41,627 nucleotides of DNA from an uncultured Bacteroidales bacterium. GTDB taxonomy: Bacteria; Bacteroidota; Bacteroidia; Bacteroidales; Bacteroidaceae. The notes beneath the pieces are model-generated. The model saw nothing but the letters and a program-made list of their open reading frames with translations, was not told the DNA's origin and did no database searches. Position 1 is the first letter of the stretch, and each line of letters opens with the position of its first letter. The translations under genes were made by a program, and so were the position numbers. Where the stretch lies: positions 1 through 41,627 of the forward strand of contig CACXEH010000042.1 in assembly GCA_902766625.1 (NCBI GenBank), read 5' to 3'. Shown piece by piece: positions 7,402-15,342 of the stretch.

Positions 7402-9807
7402 ATGAAATCTAAATCAAAAAAGAAAAGTAACGCAAACTCAAATGTTTCGTTCAAGAAAGAGTTTGTTGACATATTTGGCTTAAAAAATATTAAGCTTGGG
7501 GAGACGGTACAATTCATGATAGGACTGATCATGATGTTTCTGGCAGTATTTATGATTCTGTCGTTTATCTCGTATAGTCCGGAGGACCAAAGTTGGCTGG
7601 AGTCCGGCAGCAGCGACAACGTTATCTGTTACAACAGTATGGGTATACTGGGAGCCAAATGTGCCAACTACTTCCTCAACCGTTTCATGGGTTGGTCGTC
7701 TTACTTTATACCTTTATTCTTCATCTTCTTCGCCCTGTATTTGATGCGTGCGTACAGGGTTAATCTATGGCGTAAATTTATCAACTTTGCCTTCCTGATG
7801 ATTTGGTTTTCTGTGGCTCTGGCCTATTTCGTTCCGGAAAATATGCGGGAAAGCATGTTTTTCCAGCCTGGAGGAGAACACGGTGAACATATTAAGGAAT
7901 ATATCATGTCTTTAATCGGCAAACCCGGACTGTTTCTGCTTTTGGTATTTACGGCTTTGTGCTATCTTGTTTACTTGAGTCACAGAACAGTAATTGTCAT
8001 TAAGAAGGTATTTAACGGAGAGTATTTCACAAAATTGAAGCGGCCGATAACCGAGAAGGCAAGTGGCGTGTTCAACAAAATCAAAGATGCAACGAAGGAA
8101 GAAGATGGAGAAATCGTAGAAGTTGCGCCTGCGGATCAACCAGTGGAACCTGTTGCCAATGTGATTGAATATGACATTAAAACACCTGATTTTATCAAAC
8201 GGGAAGACACGGTGGAAGATACCGTTGATACAGCTTTTGAGGTTGAGACTGGACAGCAAAACGAAGAAGCAGACAGCACTGTCAAGCAGGAATTTTACGA
8301 TCCGACCAAAGACTTGGAGAACTATGAGTATCCTACATTGAACCTGTTGAAAAAATATGAGTTTTCTGACTCCAGTGTTGACATGGAGGAGCAGAATGCC
8401 AACAAGGACAGAATCATAGTTATTCTTCATAACTTTGGCGTAGAGATATCCAGCATAAAAGCTACAGTCGGTCCGACGATTACCCTGTATGAGATTACCC
8501 CTGCACGCGGTGTGCGTATCGCAAAAATAAGAAATCTGGAGGATGACATTGCATTGAGCCTAAGTGCACTGGGCATCCGTATTATTGCACCGATTCCCGG
8601 CAAAGGCACAATAGGTATCGAGGTGCCCAACAAGAAGCCGCAAATCGTATCAGCAGAAAGCATTTTCAATAGTAAGAAATTTCAGGAGTCAGCATACGAA
8701 TTACCCATTGCCCTCGGCAAGACCATCACAAATGAGATATACATGGTCGATTTGGCCAAAATGCCTCATTTACTTGTTGCCGGTGCCACAGGACAGGGTA
8801 AATCTGTAGGACTTAACATCATCATCAACTCCCTACTCTACAAGAAACATCCGAGCGAGTTAAAACTGGTCTTAATTGACCCTAAGAAAGTTGAGTTTAG
8901 TGTCTATTCAGCACTGGATAAATTCTTTATTGCCAAAGTGGATGACGGTAACGATGATGTCATCATTACCGATGTCAACAAAGTAAAGAAAACCCTGAAC
9001 AGTCTGTGCAAAGAGATGGATGACCGTTACCAACTGCTAAAGGCGGCTAAGGTCAGGAATATCAAGGAATATAACGAGCGGTTCCAGAAACGCCTGCTTA
9101 ATCCGGAACACGGCCACAGGTATCTGCCTTATATCGTTGTGATTATTGACGAGTTTGGCGACCTGATTATGACAGCTGGTAAGGAGATCGAATTGCCTAT
9201 TGCCCGTATAGCCCAACTGGCTCGCGCCATTGGTATCCATATGGTAATTGCTACACAGCGTCCTACAACAAATATCATAACAGGAACCATCAAGGCTAAC
9301 TTCCCCGCGAGAATGGCATTCCGCGTGTCAGCAATGATAGACTCCAGGACGATACTTGACCGTCCGGGAGCTAATCAATTGATAGGAAAAGGCGATATGC
9401 TATTCCTGGCAGGAGGAAACAACCCAGACCGTGTGCAATGTGCCTTTATTGATACGCCAGAGGTTGAGTCTGTCGTGAAACACATTTCCACGCAGAAGTT
9501 ATTCCCGAGACCATACCTGCTGCCGGATGTTGTTGAAGATACAGGCACAGAAGGCGGCAGCGGCGATCTCACTAACGGAAACCTTGACCCGCTGTTCCAA
9601 GAAGTGGCACGTCTGGTTGTTGCCAGTCAGTCGGGCTCCACATCATTGATTCAACGCAAATTTTCTATCGGATACAACCGTGCCGGACGCCTGATGGACC
9701 AACTGGAATGTGCGGGCATAGTTGGCCCGTCTCAAGGAAGCAAGCCCAGGGATGTCCTTGTTCAAGATGAAATACAGTTAGACCAGCTAATATCAAATTT
9801 GAAATAA
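7402..9807 (+). CDS. ftsK: DNA translocase FtsK/SpoIIIE
   Basis: An 801-residue septal DNA translocase that pumps chromosome termini through the closing septum and promotes dimer resolution. About four membrane segments occupy residues 38-190, for example FMIGLIMMFLAVFMILSF and GKPGLFLLLVFTALCYLVY. An acidic linker (about 230-300) and an FtsK-alpha-like region follow. The motor has Walker A GATGQGKS at 461-468 and Walker B VIIDEFGD with D583 and E584. The C-terminal winged-helix gamma domain (about 735-801) contains FSIGYNRAGRLMDQLE. Length fits Bacteroidota FtsK, which lack the long E. coli linker. LolA-like starts two bases after the stop and trxB follows, so ftsK heads a three-gene operon. 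Confidence 0.96.
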   Translation: MKSKSKKKSNANSNVSFKKEFVDIFGLKNIKLGETVQFMIGLIMMFLAVFMILSFISYSPEDQSWLESGSSDNVICYNSMGILGAKCANYFLNRFMGWSSYFIPLFFIFFALYLMRAYRVNLWRKFINFAFLMIWFSVALAYFVPENMRESMFFQPGGEHGEHIKEYIMSLIGKPGLFLLLVFTALCYLVYLSHRTVIVIKKVFNGEYFTKLKRPITEKASGVFNKIKDATKEEDGEIVEVAPADQPVEPVANVIEYDIKTPDFIKREDTVEDTVDTAFEVETGQQNEEADSTVKQEFYDPTKDLENYEYPTLNLLKKYEFSDSSVDMEEQNANKDRIIVILHNFGVEISSIKATVGPTITLYEITPARGVRIAKIRNLEDDIALSLSALGIRIIAPIPGKGTIGIEVPNKKPQIVSAESIFNSKKFQESAYELPIALGKTITNEIYMVDLAKMPHLLVAGATGQGKSVGLNIIINSLLYKKHPSELKLVLIDPKKVEFSVYSALDKFFIAKVDDGNDDVIITDVNKVKKTLNSLCKEMDDRYQLLKAAKVRNIKEYNERFQKRLLNPEHGHRYLPYIVVIIDEFGDLIMTAGKEIELPIARIAQLARAIGIHMVIATQRPTTNIITGTIKANFPARMAFRVSAMIDSRTILDRPGANQLIGKGDMLFLAGGNNPDRVQCAFIDTPEVESVVKHISTQKLFPRPYLLPDVVEDTGTEGGSGDLTNGNLDPLFQEVARLVVASQSGSTSLIQRKFSIGYNRAGRLMDQLECAGIVGPSQGSKPRDVLVQDEIQLDQLISNLK

Positions 9808-9809
9808 TT

Positions 9810-10448
9810 ATGAAAATTATAGCAGTATTATTGTTTGCTCTTTTAGGAGTGACAGTTTATGCCCAAAGCAACAGTAAAGAGGCTAAAGCTGTTTTAGACA
9901 AAACATCTAAAACGATAAGAAACAGCGGAGACATGGAGGTCAACTTCACCGCATCTACCTTTATGGAGCAAAGTCAGAAAGGAAATTTGAGTGGTACGAT
10001 ATACCTGAAAGGACGTAAGTTTAATATAGTTTCGACAAACGTATTATGTTGGTTTGACGGCAAGACGCTTTGGAGTTTCAATAAGGCCAATGACGAAGTC
10101 AACGTCAGTTCCCCTTCGGTTAAAGAAAGACAGTCTATGGACCCCTATCTCTTCTGTGAATTATATAAAGACGGATACACCTATGAAATGAGCGATACAT
10201 CCTTGCGCGGACATGATTGTCATGAGGTAAGGCTGAAAACGACAGACAAAAGAAAAAGTGTACAGGAAATGATTATCACCATCGATAAGAAAACAAGTAT
10301 GCCTCTTTGTGTCAGAATGAGGCAAGGCGTTAAATACTGGATTAGAATCAGTATCCAGAAATGCAAGATAAACCAGAAATACGATAACGATAAATTTAAG
10401 TTTAACAGTGAAGACTATCCGTCGGCAACAGTTGTAGATATCAGATAA
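9810..10448 (+). CDS. lolA: LolA-like periplasmic lipoprotein carrier
   Basis: A 212-residue exported protein with a clear signal peptide (MKIIAVLLFALLGVTVYAQ, cleavage near residue 19). The beta-rich body carries the LolA-like segments MEVNFTAST, GNLSGTIYLKGRKFNI and WFDGKTLWSFNKANDEVNVS, where a folded half-barrel would bind lipoprotein acyl chains in the periplasm and pass them to the outer membrane. Length is typical of the family. It sits two bases after ftsK and 18 bases before trxB; this ftsK-lolA neighbourhood is seen in other Bacteroidota, which supports the call. Some LolA-fold proteins have other lipid-carrier roles, so the lipoprotein-specific function is inference. Confidence 0.85.
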   Translation: MKIIAVLLFALLGVTVYAQSNSKEAKAVLDKTSKTIRNSGDMEVNFTASTFMEQSQKGNLSGTIYLKGRKFNIVSTNVLCWFDGKTLWSFNKANDEVNVSSPSVKERQSMDPYLFCELYKDGYTYEMSDTSLRGHDCHEVRLKTTDKRKSVQEMIITIDKKTSMPLCVRMRQGVKYWIRISIQKCKINQKYDNDKFKFNSEDYPSATVVDIR

Positions 10449-10466
10449 CGTTATTAAAAGATTATT

Positions 10467-11399
10467 ATGGAAAAAATACCTTGTTTAGTGATAGGCTCAG
10501 GCCCTGCCGGATATACTGCAGCAATATATACTCAACGTTCGGGAATACAAACTGTTGTTGCCACAGGTTTACAGCCCGGTGGCCAGTTGACGACAACAAC
10601 TATTGTTGAGAACTTTCCTGGATTTCCCGAAGGCATCGATGCCAACATTCTTATGGAGAACATGAGGCAACAGGCTGTAAACTTCGGCGCACAAGTTTGG
10701 GAGAAGATGGTTGCAAAAGTTAATTTGGATGAAACACCGTATCATATCCTTTTTGATGACAATTCTGAGGTTACGGCAGACACTATTGTCATTGCCACAG
10801 GAGCTACGGCAAAATATCTCGGGTTGGCAGACGAAACCAAATATCAAGGTATGGGCGTCAGCGCATGTGCTACATGCGACGGATTCTTCTACAGAAAAAA
10901 GACTGTCGCTGTAGTCGGAGGTGGTGATACGGCTTGTGAAGAAGCATGTTATCTGGCTACACTGGCGGCAAAGGTCTATATGATTGTGAGAAAGCCTTTC
11001 TTGCGTGCCTCACAGATTATGCAAGAGCGTGTGAAAAACAATCCTAAAATTGAAATACTGTTTGAGACTAACACACTTGGTTTGTATGGCGAAAATGGTG
11101 TTGAAGGAGCTAAACTCGTATATCGAAAGGGAGAAACAGATGAAAGAACCTACGATTTGCCAATTGACGGGTTCTTTCTCGCTATCGGCCATAAACCCAA
11201 TAGCGATATATTTAAGCCTTGGGTTAAGACGGATGAGTTGGGATATATCATTACTGAAGGTAAAACGCCAAAGACTGGTGTTCCGGGTGTATTTGCTGCA
11301 GGAGATGTTGCTGATCCGCATTATAGACAGGCCATCATTGCCGCAGCATCAGGTGCCAGTGCCGGAATGGAAGTAGAGAAATATCTGTCAACGAAATAA
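10467..11399 (+). CDS. trxB: Thioredoxin-disulfide reductase
   Basis: A 310-residue flavoprotein that uses NADPH to reduce thioredoxin in the cytoplasm. The FAD site GSGPAGYTAA lies at 10-19 and GGQ at 38-40. The redox-active CATC is C134 and C137, within SACATCDGFF. The NADPH-binding motif GGGDTACEEA lies at 151-160, and a second FAD motif GVFAAGDVAD sits near residue 277. Length and spacing match low-molecular-weight bacterial TrxB, so nothing is missing. It ends the ftsK operon and converges with dnaA. The 16- to 17-base hairpin at 11450-11490 ends its transcript. Confidence 0.96.
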   Translation: MEKIPCLVIGSGPAGYTAAIYTQRSGIQTVVATGLQPGGQLTTTTIVENFPGFPEGIDANILMENMRQQAVNFGAQVWEKMVAKVNLDETPYHILFDDNSEVTADTIVIATGATAKYLGLADETKYQGMGVSACATCDGFFYRKKTVAVVGGGDTACEEACYLATLAAKVYMIVRKPFLRASQIMQERVKNNPKIEILFETNTLGLYGENGVEGAKLVYRKGETDERTYDLPIDGFFLAIGHKPNSDIFKPWVKTDELGYIITEGKTPKTGVPGVFAAGDVADPHYRQAIIAAASGASAGMEVEKYLSTK

Positions 11400-11449
11400 A
11401 ATATTAAGGGTTTTCGTATAGGATATTAAATTTTTTACTGAATAAGTAC

Positions 11450-11490
11450 ATACAAATAAGACCTGCGTATTTTGCAGGTCTTATTTGTAT
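11450..11490. terminator. Bidirectional terminator between trxB and dnaA
   Basis: The arms 11450-11466 and 11474-11490 pair perfectly over 17 bases around the 7-base loop GTATTTT. The right arm contains the dnaA stop codon (TTA at 11481 on the plus strand) and its last codons. There is no long T-run outside the stem, although T-rich bases lie within the arms. Confidence 0.8.
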
Positions 11491-12872
11491 ATCTCATGTT
11501 CCAAAACATCCATTTCCCGTTTGAAAACAGCATCGCTGCCCATCCGCTTTTTGACCAAGGAACATGAATGTATAACTGTAGCATGGTCTCTTCCAATACG
11601 CAAACCAATTTGTGTCGTAGATAGGCCTGTACATTTCTGACTCAAATACATGATGATTTGTCGGACATGAACAATATTTTGTTTACGGCTTGAAGAAACA
11701 AGATCAGTGGATTTGACAGCATATTTCTTGCAGACTTTGTTAAGTATATCATCAATTGTCACAACTTTTCTGCGTGTACTTACTACCTTGGAGATAACAC
11801 TTTCAACCAAGTCCATGTTTATGTCCGCATTTGTGGCGATGGAATATGCCATAATAGAGTTGATTATACCTTCCAGGTCACGGACACTTCCTGTAACATT
11901 TTCTGCGATATAGTCAACAAGTGAAGAAGGTATAGACAAACCTTCGTGTTGAATCTTAAAGTTCAATATATCCCTGCGCAGATTATAGTCAGGCGACTCT
12001 AATTCTGCAATCATTCCCCATTTAAAGCGTGAAAGGAGTCTGTCTTGAAGTCCGCTCAAAGAAACAGGAGGCCTGTCACAAGCAAGAATAATCTGTTTCT
12101 GATTGCGGTGCAAGTGATTGAATATATTAAAGAATGCCTCTTGGGTGCCTGTCTTACCTGCAATTTCCTGAATGTCGTCAATGATAAGAACATCAATAGA
12201 CTGATAGAAATTCATAAAATCGTTGAAATGGTTTTTCTTTACCGATTCAACATATTGGATTTGAAACAGGTGAGCGGAAACATATATGATTCTCTTATGA
12301 GGATGCAGTTCTTTAACTTTAATGCCAATAGCATTAATCAAATGAGATTTACCTACTCCACTTGCTCCATATACAAAAAACGGATTAAACGTATTCTGGT
12401 ACTTTTGCGCAATAGCCTCTGCGATAACAGCAGGAAGTTTATTGCTATCACCTTTTATAAAGTTCTCAAAAGTACAATTGGGATTTAGGTTTGAATCAAA
12501 ATTTGACGAAGCGTCTTGAATAACATTCTCTGGAGTATATCTACTTTGTTTGTGATTATCATTTATTGTATCTGCAGAACTGCTGTCAGTAGAATCTTCA
12601 TCAATAGCCAAATCGTTCTTGCGGTCAACTTCAATATGGTATCCTAACTTAACATCTCCGTAGAACTTGCGAATAGTGACCCTTAATAATTCAAGATAAT
12701 TAGACTCAATATACTCCACGAAGAATCTGTTTGGAACATCCAAACGCAGATTGTTGCCGTCAAAAGAATAAAAACCTATATGACGAAACCATGTATTATA
12801 TGGTAACTCACCGATATTATTCTTAATAAAAGACAAACATTGTGCCCAAATCTCTTCAGGTGTATATCTCAT
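11481..12872 (-). CDS. dnaA: Chromosomal replication initiator DnaA
   Basis: A 463-residue initiator that binds DnaA boxes and opens the origin. Domain I (about 1-80) starts with the typical EEIWAQCLSFIKNNIGE. A variable linker (about 85-130) is followed by NPNCTFENFIKGDSN. The AAA+ core has Walker A GASGVGKS at 169-176 and Walker B LIIDDIQE near 229-236. The C-terminal DNA-binding domain carries RIGRDHATVIHSC, the helix-turn-helix signature for DnaA boxes. All expected domains are present at normal length. Start ATG at 12870-12872 has a promoter box about 28 bases upstream (12900-12907). The last codons are shared with the terminator stem at 11450-11490. Confidence 0.97.
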   Translation of the reverse strand: MRYTPEEIWAQCLSFIKNNIGELPYNTWFRHIGFYSFDGNNLRLDVPNRFFVEYIESNYLELLRVTIRKFYGDVKLGYHIEVDRKNDLAIDEDSTDSSSADTINDNHKQSRYTPENVIQDASSNFDSNLNPNCTFENFIKGDSNKLPAVIAEAIAQKYQNTFNPFFVYGASGVGKSHLINAIGIKVKELHPHKRIIYVSAHLFQIQYVESVKKNHFNDFMNFYQSIDVLIIDDIQEIAGKTGTQEAFFNIFNHLHRNQKQIILACDRPPVSLSGLQDRLLSRFKWGMIAELESPDYNLRRDILNFKIQHEGLSIPSSLVDYIAENVTGSVRDLEGIINSIMAYSIATNADINMDLVESVISKVVSTRRKVVTIDDILNKVCKKYAVKSTDLVSSSRKQNIVHVRQIIMYLSQKCTGLSTTQIGLRIGRDHATVIHSCSLVKKRMGSDAVFKREMDVLEHEIYK

Positions 12873-13183
12873 TTCAGTTTATTCAATCACATTTCATTAC
12901 AAAATTACAATTTTTACATCGAAAAAATGATATCACCCGAAAGTAAAATTTGAATATAATGTTTATAAAATAATCTTATTTACAACAACTTAAAAATCTT
13001 TAATTCTAAATAGCATAATTATTCTGGCATAAAAATCTTAACTGTTGATTATCCAATGTTTATAAATATTAAAAACCTTATTCAAAAAAGAAATTTATAA
13101 TAAAATCAGCTAACAGTTGATAACGAATAAAGTGCTGCTATATTTTTTGTCTACAGCAATATTTAGAATTATTTTTGTCACGT
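12873..13183. other. AT-rich region upstream of dnaA, candidate origin region
   Basis: This 311-base gene-free stretch is extremely AT-rich (only 9 G+C in 12961-13020). It contains two DnaA-box-like sequences, each 7 of 9 to TTATCCACA: TTATCCAAT at 13049-13057 and, on the minus strand, TTATCAACT at 13115-13123. They lie near inverted AACTGTT/AACAGTT motifs. A minus-strand -7 box, TAATTTTG at 12900-12907, probably drives dnaA. A weak stem (13133-13140 with 13152-13158) may end the operon arriving from 13184. Two degenerate boxes alone do not prove an origin. Confidence 0.4.
12900..12907 (-). promoter_or_regulatory. -7 promoter element for dnaA
   Basis: Read on the minus strand this is TAATTTTG, matching TAnnTTTG. 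It lies 28 bases before the dnaA ATG. No convincing -33 TTTG is seen at the usual distance. Confidence 0.5.
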
Positions 13184-14080
13184 TTATTTATCCTTCTTAC
13201 CAAAGACTGAGAAATGTACATACCTTTTAGGATGTTCTTTCAAATCTTGAAGTAATTTGTCTGAAGAAACAAGGGTTTGGTTAAGGTTATCATATAACTG
13301 CGTGTCATTAAGCAATAAGCCTAAAGAACCAGACTTAGAGTTAATCTTTTCGCTTATAGATTCCGTCAGCTGACGAACATTAAGTAAGGCATCATTAACA
13401 TTTTTTATTGTAGCTGCGTAATCAATAGTATTAAGTTTTGAAGTGATATCTCCTGTATTGTGACCAATAGCATTCAATTGCGCCATTAATGTAGGTATCT
13501 CATTTTTCATCAATCTATTTAATTGATCTGTTGTGATGCATAAATTATGTGTAACATATTCCGTATTGGCAATAATATTGGATAAAGCTGTATCGCCTAA
13601 TAGTGTATTCAAAGATGCGAGAATAGAATCAACTTTCGGTACCATTTTCTCAATGCTTGGCATCATGTTGCCAGCTTTAGCCATTATCCCGTTCTCAGGT
13701 CCGCCTGAAAAACTGTCACCAGGCTTTAGCGTAATTCCATCGCCTATAATAACAGACAGCGTTGTGCCGCCAATTAACCCTTGCTTGATTTCCGCACGGC
13801 TATTATCTGTAAATCGCATTTTCCTATCGACCTCTATCTTGACCCTAATGTTCTGAGGATGTTCATAGTCATAGTTGATTGAGCGTACTATTCCAACAGG
13901 ATATCCATTAGCATATACCGGGTTTGATTCTTCAAGCCCTGAAACATCATTGAAGTTAATATAATACGTGCTATAACTTTTAAATATATTGATCCCTTTA
14001 AGAAAATTGATACCAAAATATATGACAACAACCGCACAAATGACGGTTAAAGCTAATTTTATTTCTTTAGAGTTTTTCAT
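13184..14080 (-). CDS. MCE/MlaD-family lipid-binding protein
   Basis: A 298-residue membrane-anchored protein. One N-terminal transmembrane segment (LALTVICAVVVIYFGINFL, about 9-27) is followed by the MCE domain (about 36-115), with YYINFNDVSGLEESNPVYAN, VGIVRSI and GLIGGTTLSVIIGDG. After that comes a long, probably helical C-terminal region (about 140-290). MCE proteins form hexameric rings that carry phospholipids across the periplasm in Mla-type transport. The ATPase and permease partners are not in this window. It is the last gene of a four-gene minus-strand operon and starts 11 bases after the amidase gene stops. The pairing of an MCE gene with a cell-wall amidase gene is, to my knowledge, common in Bacteroidota. 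Confidence 0.88.
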   Translation of the reverse strand: MKNSKEIKLALTVICAVVVIYFGINFLKGINIFKSYSTYYINFNDVSGLEESNPVYANGYPVGIVRSINYDYEHPQNIRVKIEVDRKMRFTDNSRAEIKQGLIGGTTLSVIIGDGITLKPGDSFSGGPENGIMAKAGNMMPSIEKMVPKVDSILASLNTLLGDTALSNIIANTEYVTHNLCITTDQLNRLMKNEIPTLMAQLNAIGHNTGDITSKLNTIDYAATIKNVNDALLNVRQLTESISEKINSKSGSLGLLLNDTQLYDNLNQTLVSSDKLLQDLKEHPKRYVHFSVFGKKDK

Positions 14081-14091
14081 GTTATATTTTT

Positions 14092-15342
14092 TTAATTTTT
14101 CAGTTCTGCCAATGCTTGTTGTACACTTATTTTTTCATCGCCCTTCATTGCAATAACGAAATTCCCTGGAAATTTATCGGCAAGCATTTTCTTCAATGTA
14201 ATTATCTCTTTGTAGGAACTAGTATTTCCGTAGGTATATTTATATAGATTGTTTTCTTTATAATATGAAATTAGTGAACCGTCAATACCCTTGAATTGCT
14301 CACTGTCTTTACGCAACATTTTTGATGATACTAATATTTGAACCTTGAATGTTATACTCTCATTTTTTATATTCTGTGAGATATCTTTATCCGTAGTAGT
14401 TTCGTTTGTTATAATTTCAGAAGCACTTTCTTTTGTTGACCGAAGAGAATCTGTAGGTATGTTTTTTATGCTTATTGGTTCTTCAGGTGCAGCACTCTCA
14501 ACTCTGTTAACATCGGCTTTAGACATATTCTGCTGTTCTTCGTCTAATTTTGCTTTTTGTATATCTGCATTGTGCAATATAACAGACTTGCTCCGCGTAT
14601 ATGATTTCACATAGTCCACAAAACCTAAATATATGCTTCTAGCTAATTCGTCAGTTCCCTTGGCAGAGTTAAGATATTGCTCTTCTGAAGGAGTTGAGAT
14701 GAATCCTAACTCTGTTAAGACACTCGGCATAGAAGTTTCTCGAAGTACAAGAAAACCTGCCTGTTTTACGCCTTTATCTACACGGCCAACGATTGCATAT
14801 TGATTTTGTATAGCCTTAGCCAATTGTGCACTTTGCTTCATAAATTGATCTTGCATGAATTCAAAAATAATATAACTCTCCGAAGACTTCGGGTTAAAAC
14901 CTGCATATCGTTTTTGGTAATCATTTTCATACAGGATTACAGAGTTTTCACGTTTGGCAACATCTAAGTTGTCTTTTGAACGGGCCATACCCAATGAATA
15001 AGTTTCAGCACCAACACTTTGTCTACCTTTTGGAAGGGCATTCGTATGTATCGATATAAACAAGTCTGCCTTTGCACGGTTCGCTATAGCAGCTCTTTCA
15101 TGTAAATCAACAAAGACATCCGATTTGCGTGTATAGATGACTTTTACCTCCGGACAATTCTTCTGTATTAATTCTCCAACTTTAAGAGTAACATTAAGAT
15201 TTATGTTTTTTTCTTTGGAATAAGTGCCTATCGCTCCAGAGTCATGACCGCCATGACCAGCATCTAAAACAACAGAAAACGGCCTGACATATAACGGTAT
15301 ACTGCAGAAAGCTAAAAGTATGGTAATAAATTTATTTCTCAT
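14092..15342 (-). CDS. N-acetylmuramoyl-L-alanine amidase (Amidase_3) with C-terminal SPOR-like region
   Basis: A 416-residue exported cell-wall amidase that cleaves the bond between N-acetylmuramic acid and the stem peptide, usually during daughter-cell separation. A signal peptide of about 20 residues leads directly into the catalytic domain VVLDAGHGGHDSGAIG. Presumed zinc ligands are H30, E44 and H99 (in FISIHTNA), and the catalytic glutamate is E211 in VLTELGFIS, so the site is intact. A low-complexity linker (about 255-325) leads to a C-terminal segment (about 330-416) containing FKVQILVSS and a final LADKFPGNFVIAMK pattern. This resembles a SPOR peptidoglycan-binding domain. Its start overlaps the end of the preceding propeller gene by 11 bases, indicating coupled translation. 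Confidence 0.92.
   Translation of the reverse strand: MRNKFITILLAFCSIPLYVRPFSVVLDAGHGGHDSGAIGTYSKEKNINLNVTLKVGELIQKNCPEVKVIYTRKSDVFVDLHERAAIANRAKADLFISIHTNALPKGRQSVGAETYSLGMARSKDNLDVAKRENSVILYENDYQKRYAGFNPKSSESYIIFEFMQDQFMKQSAQLAKAIQNQYAIVGRVDKGVKQAGFLVLRETSMPSVLTELGFISTPSEEQYLNSAKGTDELARSIYLGFVDYVKSYTRSKSVILHNADIQKAKLDEEQQNMSKADVNRVESAAPEEPISIKNIPTDSLRSTKESASEIITNETTTDKDISQNIKNESITFKVQILVSSKMLRKDSEQFKGIDGSLISYYKENNLYKYTYGNTSSYKEIITLKKMLADKFPGNFVIAMKGDEKISVQQALAELKN

Noticed and set aside
12045-12488. A 147-codon plus-strand frame within dnaA
   Set aside because: It lies antisense to the conserved AAA+ core of dnaA and has no independent support.
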